Assembly (NCBI GenBank): GCA_964564915.1
Contig: CAZMCU010000006.1
Coordinates: forward strand, 1-52,767
Direction: 5' to 3'
DNA length: 52,767 nucleotides
Source of the DNA: JAFGBM01 sp964564915
GTDB lineage: Bacteria; Actinomycetota; Actinomycetes; Actinomycetales; Demequinaceae
The position numbers were made by a program, and so were the translations under genes. This document shows positions 41,717 to 48,960 of the stretch, in pieces; the stretch's first letter is position 1; each line of letters opens with the position of its first letter. The notes below the pieces were generated by a model. That model made no database searches. It was not told where the DNA came from and saw nothing but the letters and a program-made list of their open reading frames with translations.

Positions 41717-42900
41717 GACGCGCCCCCATCCACCGCGGAGCCGAGAGACGCCATTTTCGCCGCCGTCGCGGCCGCACCGTCCATCGTGTTCTCCAGGGTG
41801 AGGAGCGGGTGTTTCGCCGCCTCAAGGATCCGCCTGCCCTCGTCGACGGCGTTGCCATCGAGGCGCACGACGAGCGGTTTCGATGCCGCTGGCCCGAGCA
41901 TCTCCAGGGCGGCGACGATTCCGTTGGCGACCTCGACGCAGGACGTGATCCCACCGAAGACGTTGACGAGGACCACGCTGACCTGAGGATCGCCGACGAC
42001 GATGTCCAACCCGTTTGCCATGACCTCGGCCGAGGCGCCACCCCCGATGTCGAGGAAGTTGGCGGGCTTGACGCCGTACGCCTCCCCCGCGAGGGCGACG
42101 ACGTCGAGGGTGGACATGACGAGGCCCGCACCGTTGCCGATGATCCCCACCTGACCGTCGAGTTTGACGTAGTTGAGGCCCTTCTCCGCCGCTCGGATCT
42201 CCAGGGGGTCGGTCGCCGCGATGTCGGCGAGCGCGGCGTGGTCGGGATGCCGGAAGGCGGCGTTGTCGTCCAGCGTCACCTTCGCGTCGAGCGCGACGAT
42301 ATCGCCCGCTGCGGTCAGGACGAGGGGATTGACCTCGACGAGCGTCGCGTCCTCCTCCGTATACACCGTGCCGAGCCGCACGAGCATGGCGGCCACCGCG
42401 TCCGCAACGGCGGGTGCGAATCCCGCGGCTGCAACGATCTCCCCAGCCTTGGCGTCGTCGATCCCAACCCGGGGGTCGACGTCGACCCTCACGAGCGACT
42501 CCGGACGCTCGACGGCGAGCCGCTCGATCTCCACCCCACCCTCGACGGAACACATCGCAAGATAGCGGCCCGTCGATCGGTCGAGAAGGAGGGAGAAGTA
42601 ATACTCCTCGGCAATCGAGGCCCCCGTGGCGACCATGACCTTCCGCACCGTATGCCCCTTGATGTCCATCCCGAGGATCGCGCGCGCCGCCTCCTCAGCC
42701 TCTGCGGGCGTGTGGGCTACCTTCACCCCACCCGCCTTGCTGCGACCGCCGGTCGTGACCTGGGCTTTGACGACGACCGTTCCGCCCATCTCCTCGGCCG
42801 CGGCTCGAGCCTCGGCTGGCGTCGTCGCAACGACGCCCGGCAGGACGGCTACGCCGTGCCGCTCGAACATGTCGCGAGCCTGGTACTCGTACAGGTCCAT
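41713..42900 (-). CDS. sucC: Succinyl-CoA synthetase beta subunit SucC
   Basis: A 395-residue ATP-grasp subunit. It starts MDLYEYQARDMFERHGV, continues with VVKAQVTTGGRSKAGGVK (nucleotide-binding lysines), EVNPLVLT, and NGAGLVMSTLDVV and NFLDIGGGA in the C-terminal CoA-ligase domain, followed by VNVFGGITSC. ATG at 42900 is preceded by GAGGAA. A TATAGGCT stretch about 60 nt further upstream could hold the -10 of the sucCD operon. Confidence 0.96.
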   Translation of the reverse strand: MDLYEYQARDMFERHGVAVLPGVVATTPAEARAAAEEMGGTVVVKAQVTTGGRSKAGGVKVAHTPAEAEEAARAILGMDIKGHTVRKVMVATGASIAEEYYFSLLLDRSTGRYLAMCSVEGGVEIERLAVERPESLVRVDVDPRVGIDDAKAGEIVAAAGFAPAVADAVAAMLVRLGTVYTEEDATLVEVNPLVLTAAGDIVALDAKVTLDDNAAFRHPDHAALADIAATDPLEIRAAEKGLNYVKLDGQVGIIGNGAGLVMSTLDVVALAGEAYGVKPANFLDIGGGASAEVMANGLDIVVGDPQVSVVLVNVFGGITSCVEVANGIVAALEMLGPAASKPLVVRLDGNAVDEGRRILEAAKHPLLTLENTMDGAAATAAKMASLGSAVDGGAS

Positions 42901-43122
42901 GGATTCCTCGATGGGTGGGGGCGCGCCACGGGTGGGCGCGGAACGCCCCCAGCCTATATGGGAGGGTTAGGTCCAACCGTCGGGTATGCGCTTGACTTCG
43001 CGCGTGAGGATCCTCCACGCGAGGAGGCGCTCGCACGAGCCGATGACTCGCAGAAGCACCGGGAGACGCGGAAGGGTAACGAGGCCGATCCAGACGATGA
43101 AGACCCCAGTACACCCTGGCCC

Positions 43123-43327
43123 ATGCAGCGCCTTCTAGCCTTCGTGCGTCGTCGGTGGCTGATTCTCGCCATCGCGGGGGGGCACCTGCCTCATCCTCGG
43201 AGTCGGCGTGGCGGTCATCGTGACCGGGTCCACCCCGAGTGCATCAGCGTCCCCCTCGGCGACGCCCACTCCCGCCGCGTCGGCGACGCTCGGCACGCCG
43301 GTCATCGTCCTTGCCGAACAGCCTTAG
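43123..43327 (+). pseudogene. Short single-helix, Ser/Pro/Ala-tailed protein, frameshifted in a G7 run
   Basis: MQRLLAFVRRRWLILAIAGG opens at the ATG at 43123. After the run of seven G (about 43175-43182) the original frame becomes nonsense, while the next frame continues TCLILGVGVAVIVTG, a Ser/Ala/Pro-rich stretch and VIVLAEQP, ending in TAG at 43325-43327. Removing one G restores a ~67-residue membrane-anchored exported peptide. An acidic in-frame stretch upstream of the ATG has no clear start codon. The stop overlaps the stop of the convergent response regulator (TTAG). Homopolymer sequencing error is the simplest reading. Confidence 0.4.
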
Positions 43328-43962
43328 GCATCACCGGGCTGGACAAAGCCGCGCTCGTACGCGGCGATGACGGCTTGTGTCCGGTCGCGAACCCCCATCT
43401 TCATGAGCACCGACGCGACGTGGGACTTGACCGTTTCGATGGTCACGAAGAGTTCCTGGGCAATCTCCTGGTTGTTCAGGCCGCGCGCGAGGCACCTTAG
43501 GACATCCTGTTCGCGTTCCGTGAGATCCGGCATCGCACCCGCTTGCGGCTGGGCGAACCTTTCAATGACCTTGCGTGTACTCGCGGGGAACAGGAGCGAT
43601 TCTCCTGCGGCGACAATCCGGACCGCCTCGATCAACTCCTTCGGGGGGACGCGCTTGAGGACGAACCCCGATGCCCCGGAGCGCATCGCCTCGAAGACGT
43701 ACTCGTCCACCTCGAACGTCGTGAGGACGAGGATCTTCGCTTCGCCGCCTCCCGCCAGGATTCGTCGGGTAGCCTCCAGCCCGTCCATCCCCGGCATGCG
43801 AATGTCCATGAGCACCAGATCCGGCTTGGTGGACGCAACAAGGGAAACGGCCTCCCCGCCATCTCCCGCTTCGCCGACGACTTCCCATCCCTCCTCCGAA
43901 GCCAAGATGGCGCGCAGGCCCATTCGCACGAGCGGATCGTCGTCGACGATCGCTATCTTCAC
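43324..43962 (-). CDS. NarL/LuxR-family response regulator
   Basis: A 212-residue regulator. The receiver domain (1-118) has the acidic pair in IAIVDDDPLVRMG, the phosphorylated Asp in DLVLMDIRMPG and the conserved Lys in FVLKRVPP. The C-terminal LuxR helix-turn-helix (about 145-205) reads LTEREQDVLRCLARGLNNQEIAQELFVTIETVK in segments. GTG at 43962 shares GTGA with the end of the kinase gene, so the pair is co-translated; AGGGAG lies just upstream. It probably controls the divergent MMPL exporter. Confidence 0.9.
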   Translation of the reverse strand: MKIAIVDDDPLVRMGLRAILASEEGWEVVGEAGDGGEAVSLVASTKPDLVLMDIRMPGMDGLEATRRILAGGGEAKILVLTTFEVDEYVFEAMRSGASGFVLKRVPPKELIEAVRIVAAGESLLFPASTRKVIERFAQPQAGAMPDLTEREQDVLRCLARGLNNQEIAQELFVTIETVKSHVASVLMKMGVRDRTQAVIAAYERGFVQPGDA

Positions 43963-45311
43963 GTCGCGCTCCCTTTGATGATGCTGCAGACGAGGCATGT
44001 GCACTTGGCCGTAAGGCTACAGTCCACACCTCCACCCTCGGGGAGCATCTCGTCGAACGGAAGGATCGCCCGAACCGCGAAACCCCCCTTAGGGCTAGGC
44101 CCAACGGTCGCGTGACCGCCGAGCAGGGCGACCCTGTCGCGAATACTGGCGAGGCCGTTACCCCCCGATGAGACGTCCTGGGGCGATTCGGTGAGCGTGT
44201 TCATCACGGAGATGGCTACCAAGGAACCGTCCGCGATCGCGACGACCTCAACCTCGCTCCCCGGGGCGTGCTTCGCCGCGTTGGTGAGCGCCTCCTGGAT
44301 GACGCGGTAGATGCCCCGCCCGAGCGCTGGCGGAACGTTCTTCAGCGCAAGCCGAGATGTGACCTTCACCCCCGCGTCGCGCGCCCCGTCGACGAGATCG
44401 GGGAGGTCGGTCGCCCCGGGGAGGGGAGCGTGTGTCTCCGGTTGGTCGCCGCGGATTCGGGCGATGATCCGGTCCAACTCACCCAGCGCGGCGCGACCCC
44501 GCTCCTCGATGTTCCCCAGCGCGCGCTTGGCGAAGGCGGGGTCCTTTTCGAATACGTGAACTCCCGCGCCGGCTTGTACGACGATCATCGAGACCATGTG
44601 CCCAATCGAGTCGTGGAGCTCCTGGTCGATGCGGATCTGCTCTTCCGCCCACGCGGCGCGGGCGAGGGCGAGGCGTCGGAGCTCGTCTCCGTACGGCCCA
44701 AGAAGCCGATCCGCGAGGGATCGGTGGAGATCCGCGAGGCCACGGATGGTCCACGCGAAGGCCGGGGTGACGATGAGGAACGCCAGCGGTCCGAGCCACA
44801 GGACCCAGTCCCACACGTACGGGTAGTCGCCGCCGAAATCAATCATCCCCAGCGGAGCGAGAAGCAATCCCAGTGCGACGGAGACGTAGGTGATCGCAAA
44901 CGCGAACCCGATGGGCCCCATGAGCATCCGAAAGCCCACCCACCCCGCAACGCGCCAGGCGTGGCCGTCGCGCAAGAGGGCGGAAGACCTGCGCCAGAGG
45001 TTCACCCAACCCGCATGGGCGGAATCGCGTACGGGCTCAAAGGCCAACGGTGCGGGAGCGGGAACCCGATGTCCCAGCCACCGGCGGACCTGGGCCCTCT
45101 CGATCACGCCGATGGGGCGCAACAGTGCCTGGGTTCCGACGATGACGAGCACCCCCACCCACACGATGATCGTGCCGATCCCCACCGAATACAGCGTGAC
45201 GAGGAGGACGAACCACAGGATGCCAAAGGCCAGCCCTACGAGAAGGTAGAGAACCTCAAGGTAGGTGCGGGGGTCGACCATCGGTCCGTAGATGCGTTTG
45301 AGCGTTGTCAT
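43959..45311 (-). CDS. HisKA_3-type sensor histidine kinase with cysteine-rich tail
   Basis: A 450-residue kinase. The N-terminal half has about four to five membrane segments of the actinobacterial sensor-domain type. The HisKA_3 dimerisation helix has the phosphorylated His in ELHDSIGHMVSMIVVQ. The ATPase domain has the N box EALTNAAKHA and G box GGNGLASIRDRVALLGGHA. Unusually, after the normal end of the ATPase domain the protein adds a tail with four Cys (C-x5-C-x-C-x2-C, in VDCSLTAKCTCLVCSII). ATG at 45311 (MTTLKRIYG); a second ATG at 45281 is possible. CACGAT lies 6 nt before the start. Confidence 0.88.
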   Translation of the reverse strand: MTTLKRIYGPMVDPRTYLEVLYLLVGLAFGILWFVLLVTLYSVGIGTIIVWVGVLVIVGTQALLRPIGVIERAQVRRWLGHRVPAPAPLAFEPVRDSAHAGWVNLWRRSSALLRDGHAWRVAGWVGFRMLMGPIGFAFAITYVSVALGLLLAPLGMIDFGGDYPYVWDWVLWLGPLAFLIVTPAFAWTIRGLADLHRSLADRLLGPYGDELRRLALARAAWAEEQIRIDQELHDSIGHMVSMIVVQAGAGVHVFEKDPAFAKRALGNIEERGRAALGELDRIIARIRGDQPETHAPLPGATDLPDLVDGARDAGVKVTSRLALKNVPPALGRGIYRVIQEALTNAAKHAPGSEVEVVAIADGSLVAISVMNTLTESPQDVSSGGNGLASIRDRVALLGGHATVGPSPKGGFAVRAILPFDEMLPEGGGVDCSLTAKCTCLVCSIIKGSAT

Positions 45312-45317
45312 GAACTC

Positions 45318-45323
45318 ATCGTG
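45318..45323 (-). promoter_or_regulatory. Possible weak -10, leaderless promoter of the kinase-regulator operon
   Basis: CACGAT on the minus strand, exactly 6 nt before the ATG at 45311; first base deviates from TANNNT. Confidence 0.3.
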
Positions 45324-45576
45324 CCCTGTGCTCGCCCCGCCCGTCTCCCCCCGTTGGCACGGTTCTCTGCCTCCCCCCTCCGGGGGATTCCGGAGGGGCA
45401 CCCCCCGCGAGGACGATCCCAACTTCGCTCAGATGGCACATCAGGTTCGCTCTGCCTGGGGCTGTGCCTCGAACCCGGCATCCCTAGCCTCGAAACGACC
45501 GCTGGACCCACCCGCGACCCCGAGGGGCGCAAGGCGAGTAGGGGTGGAAATGGGGGTGCTCACCCATAGCGGGCCC

Positions 45577-45607
45577 GATCGGGTCCCGCCAAGGTGAGAT
45601 CGGGTCC
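45577..45607. promoter_or_regulatory. Direct repeat GATCGGGTCC, candidate operator of the MMPL gene
   Basis: GATCGGGTCC occurs at 45577-45586 and 45598-45607, 21 bp apart (two helical turns). The first copy lies in a near-perfect inverted repeat GGGCCCGATCGGGTCCC (45571-45587). The site is in the 353-bp space between the histidine kinase and MMPL genes, 58 bp before the MMPL start. It suits a dimeric response regulator; the rest of this intergenic region shows no gene. Confidence 0.4.
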
Positions 45608-45664
45608 GAGCCCGCAGGGGGGAAACGGACCGTAACGCACATCGACAGCATGGAGGAAGCGGAC

Positions 45665-47848
45665 ATGAAGGTAGGACTCACCGGGCGCATCGCCCGATCG
45701 GCTGCGACGCGACCGTGGTTGACCCTGGGGGTGTGGGCAATCGCGCTAGCTGGTGCGATCGTCGCCGCAGGCGGACTGGGTGACGCGCTCAGCCAGGACG
45801 ATCACATCACCGTCCAGACCGAATGGCAAAACGCCCAGGACCTCAGCGATCAGTACCGGGGTTCGGACACGGGAACGAACACCGAGACGATCATCGTCCG
45901 GTCGGACGCGACGATCTTCAGCGACCCCGCGTTTGCCCAGGTGATGGGTGAAGTCGTCGACGCGGTCTCCGGTATCGACGGGGTTCTCGGCGTCTCGGTT
46001 CCGACCCTCGACTCTCCGTTCCCCGTCTCGCAGTCGGGGCATACCGCCCTCGTCTCGGTCGTGGTCGATGAGAGCGCCGATTCCTCGGAGTTGGGGAACG
46101 CCCTCAACGACGCCGTCGCCTCCGTCCACCACGACGGATACACCGTCATCGCGTTTGGGAACGCCTCCGTCGGTGCCGTTTTCGATGCCCTCGCGGAAGA
46201 CACCCTCGTCAAAGGCGAGATGATCGGCACCGGCATCGCGCTCGTCATCCTCGCGATCGTCTTCGGTGCGCTCGTCGCCGCGGGAGTGCCCATCCTCTTG
46301 GGCATCGCGTCGATCATTGTCGCCATCGGGATGACAGCAATCGTGGGCCAGGTGTTCGAGATGTCCTTCTTCATCGTCAACATGATCACGATGATGGGGC
46401 TCGCACTGAGCATCGACTATTCCCTCATCCAGGTTCAACGGTTCCGGGAGGAACGAGCCCAAGGGCGCAGCGTCATCGACGCCGTCACCATCGCGGGCAA
46501 CACGGCGAACCGCGCGGTGATGATCTCGGGGGGCACGGTGCTCGTCTCGCTTGCCGGACTGCTGCTCGTACCGAGCACGATTATGCGGAGTCTCGGCGGC
46601 GGCGCGATCCTCTCCGCCATCGCCGCGCTCCTCGTCGCCCTGACCCTCCTTCCCGCCCTCTTGCGGTTGCTGGGGGACCGGGTCAACAAAGGCAGGATTC
46701 CCACCGCTCACCCCGGTCGCGAACCTCGCCAGTGGGCCCGCGTCGCCCGCACCGTTATCGCCCGTCCCGCGGTTTCGGCGACGATCGGGGCCGGCCTTCT
46801 GCTCGCCCTCGCCGCTCCGGCCCTGGGAATGCGATTGGCGTTCCCCGGCCTGGAGTCGCTTCCCGACAACAACACGGCTAAACAAGCCCAGGACATCCTT
46901 GTTCAGGACTTCGGGTGGGGTCGCTCGTCCACGTTCCTTGCGATCGAGAACGCTGGCGGTGCCGGACCCGAGATCGACGCACTTGCCGCGGCGATCGACG
47001 CTGACCCCGGTTTCGCGGAAACGGCGATCGACCGTTACGGGGACGTCGTCTTCATCGACACGAAGGACTTCTATGACTCCGCCGACGTTAGGGCGGAGGA
47101 GTCCATCAACCGACTCCACGACGAGATCATCCCTCAGTACCTCGACGGGACGGATGCGTCGTGGAACCTCGGAGGTGACCAGGCCGGTTCCCTGGAGTTC
47201 ACCGACATCATCGTGAGCTCCGCGCCGTGGGTTCTCGCCGTGGTCCTCAGCGCGTCGTTCGTCCTGCTCTTGCTCGCGTTCCGTTCCGTCGTGATCCCCT
47301 TGACGGGAATCCTCCTCAACCTGCTATCGACGGCGGCGGCGTACGGCATCCTTGTGGCGGTGTTCCAGCATGGGTGGGGTGCGGGGCTGCTCGGCATGCC
47401 ACAGGTGGGCGGAATTGCACCTTGGATTCCCCTGTTCCTCTTCGCCGTCTTGTTCGGGCTATCGATGGACTACCACGTGTTCCTCTTAAGTCGGGTGAAG
47501 GAGTCGTACGACGGTACCGGCAACACGCGATCGGCTATCGTGACCGGGCTGAGCCGGACGGGGTCCCTCATCACGGGGGCCGCGCTCATCATGGTCGCGG
47601 TCTTCATGGGATTCGCCATCGGGGATCTCTCCGAGTTCCAGCAAATGGGTCTCGGGCTTGGCGCGGCGGTCATCATCGACGCCACGCTCGTTCGGACCAT
47701 CCTGGTCCCGTCCGTCATGGCTCTCCTCGGCGAAAAGAACTGGTACCTGCCGAGGTGGTTGGAATGGCTGCCCAAGGTGACCATCGAGGGAGGACCGCCC
47801 GTACTGGAAGCAGAACCGGAGCGGGAACTGGAACCCGCGCTCGTCTAG
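45665..47848 (+). CDS. MMPL family RND-type exporter
   Basis: A 727-residue membrane protein of the MMPL/RND superfamily. It has two repeats, each with one helix, a large extracytoplasmic domain and a bundle of five helices. The first extracytoplasmic loop is about 35-180, and the conserved helix-4 motif is GLALSIDYSLIQVQRFREE. The second repeat has the matching FGLSMDYHVFLLSRVKE, with the Asp-Tyr pairs needed for proton coupling. No genes for lipid synthesis are adjacent, so the cargo (lipid, glycolipid or drug) is open. The ATG at 45665 is chosen over 45650 because GGAGGA lies 8 nt before it. Divergent from a two-component system. Confidence 0.9.
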   Translation: MKVGLTGRIARSAATRPWLTLGVWAIALAGAIVAAGGLGDALSQDDHITVQTEWQNAQDLSDQYRGSDTGTNTETIIVRSDATIFSDPAFAQVMGEVVDAVSGIDGVLGVSVPTLDSPFPVSQSGHTALVSVVVDESADSSELGNALNDAVASVHHDGYTVIAFGNASVGAVFDALAEDTLVKGEMIGTGIALVILAIVFGALVAAGVPILLGIASIIVAIGMTAIVGQVFEMSFFIVNMITMMGLALSIDYSLIQVQRFREERAQGRSVIDAVTIAGNTANRAVMISGGTVLVSLAGLLLVPSTIMRSLGGGAILSAIAALLVALTLLPALLRLLGDRVNKGRIPTAHPGREPRQWARVARTVIARPAVSATIGAGLLLALAAPALGMRLAFPGLESLPDNNTAKQAQDILVQDFGWGRSSTFLAIENAGGAGPEIDALAAAIDADPGFAETAIDRYGDVVFIDTKDFYDSADVRAEESINRLHDEIIPQYLDGTDASWNLGGDQAGSLEFTDIIVSSAPWVLAVVLSASFVLLLLAFRSVVIPLTGILLNLLSTAAAYGILVAVFQHGWGAGLLGMPQVGGIAPWIPLFLFAVLFGLSMDYHVFLLSRVKESYDGTGNTRSAIVTGLSRTGSLITGAALIMVAVFMGFAIGDLSEFQQMGLGLGAAVIIDATLVRTILVPSVMALLGEKNWYLPRWLEWLPKVTIEGGPPVLEAEPERELEPALV

Positions 47849-47857
47849 CGGTAGTCG

Positions 47858-47893
47858 CGGGGCCGGGGAAGCGATTACGCCTCCTCGGCCCCG
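47858..47893 (+). terminator. Hairpin terminator after the MMPL gene
   Basis: An 8-bp stem (CGGGGCCG with CGGCCCCG), 20-nt loop, followed by TTGCCTT. It lies 10 nt past the stop codon. Confidence 0.5.
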
Positions 47894-47995
47894 TTGCCTT
47901 ACCCCGCTGCTTCGACCGTCCTTGTAAGGGTGTCAAGTGCCGCAAACGTTATCAACGCCACGCCTCACGCCTCTGCAGGAGACCCCAGTTTGGCG

Positions 47996-48001
47996 TAAGT
48001 T
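47996..48001 (+). promoter_or_regulatory. -10 box of the DUF2510 gene
   Basis: TAAGTT followed by 9 nt and the ATG at 48011, predicting a leader of only 2-3 nt. No ribosome site is visible. Confidence 0.4.
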
Positions 48002-48010
48002 GGGATCACC

Positions 48011-48934
48011 ATGAGCATCCCGCCCTCATCTCTTCCCCCGGCCAACTGGTATCCGGATCCTCAGACGCCCGGGCAGTTGCGCTATTGGGATGGGCAACGG
48101 TGGACCCAGCACGTCCACCCCGTGCAACAACCCGCGCAGGGTGTTGGCGGATTCGCCCCGACCGGAGGAGCCGCGCAGGCGGGCAGCGGCTACGCCCCCA
48201 CGGGTGGTTCGGCTCAAGCGGGAGGCGGTAACGCCCCCACGGGTGGTTCGGCTCAAGCGGGAGGCGGTTACGCTCCTGCTGGAGGCGCCGCTCAAGCGGG
48301 CAGCGGTTACGCCCCCACGGGTGGTTCTTCCCCGGCGAGCGGGGCTACGCCCACGCTTGAAGGAGCCCTCTCATCGGCGGGAGAGACCCCCTACCAACCC
48401 GCCCAAGCCGCGACACCACGAGCGGCCGGTCCTGCGACGGCCGGGACGTTCCTCCCCGCGGGAATGGCGTCGCATGCTGCGGTCCCCGGTGGTGGGGCCT
48501 CCGCCTCGGCGGTCCCCCCCAGCGGGTCTCTCGCGACCTTCCAGCCCGGAGCCTCCGCGGGAACACCGGGGGGGCTTCAGGTTCCCACCCCACGCGACCT
48601 CGACGACGACGGGGAAACGATCTCCACGCAACCCACACAAGCCCTCTTCGCCTTCGTTTTTGGCACCGCCGCATTGGCGGCGACCGCCCTTGCCCTTTAC
48701 CATCCCGGAACCGGTCTCGATGACTACTTCCCGTACCTGGGCGCGGGACTGGGTTTCCTCTCCGTGCTTTTCGGTCTCATCGGACGCCGACAGACCAGCG
48801 GTGGCTTTCTCCGGGGCACAACGGAGTCGTGGTTCGGGATCGGTGCTGGCTTTCTGGCGATCGCGCTTTCCGCGTACGAATACATGTACCCCAACGAAAT
48901 CCTTGAGCGAATCAAGGAATCCCTCGGGGGATAG
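48011..48934 (+). CDS. DUF2510 membrane protein with 13-residue tandem repeats
   Basis: A 307-residue protein. The N-terminal DUF2510 motif is clear: ANWYPDP...GQLRYWDGQRWTQHV (about 11-36). Residues 46-110 are five copies of a Gly/Ala-rich 13-mer of the form GGYAPTGGSAQAG. Then comes a Pro/Ala-rich disordered stretch, and the last ~90 residues have three hydrophobic segments (LFAFVFGTAALAATALALY, YLGAGLGFLSVLFGLIG, WFGIGAGFLAIALSAYEYM). DUF2510 is common at the N-terminus of actinobacterial membrane proteins; its role is unknown. Convergent with pcrA. Confidence 0.85.
   Translation: MSIPPSSLPPANWYPDPQTPGQLRYWDGQRWTQHVHPVQQPAQGVGGFAPTGGAAQAGSGYAPTGGSAQAGGGNAPTGGSAQAGGGYAPAGGAAQAGSGYAPTGGSSPASGATPTLEGALSSAGETPYQPAQAATPRAAGPATAGTFLPAGMASHAAVPGGGASASAVPPSGSLATFQPGASAGTPGGLQVPTPRDLDDDGETISTQPTQALFAFVFGTAALAATALALYHPGTGLDDYFPYLGAGLGFLSVLFGLIGRRQTSGGFLRGTTESWFGIGAGFLAIALSAYEYMYPNEILERIKESLGG
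48146..48340 (+). repeat. 39-bp tandem repeat (5 units) inside the DUF2510 gene
   Basis: Five codon-aligned 39-bp units at 48146, 48185, 48224, 48263 and 48302. The middle units share long identical runs, suggesting recent duplication. They encode the Gly/Ala-rich 13-residue repeats. Confidence 0.85.
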
Positions 48935-48960
48935 GCCCCCGAACGGTCGACGCGAGGACG

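Noticed and set aside
45746..47119. 457-residue minus-strand frame over the MMPL gene
   Set aside because: Asp/Arg-rich shadow of repetitive membrane-helix codons.
48146..48340. Regular 39-bp repeats as a possible CRISPR array
   Set aside because: Units are contiguous without spacers, codon-aligned and inside a coding gene.
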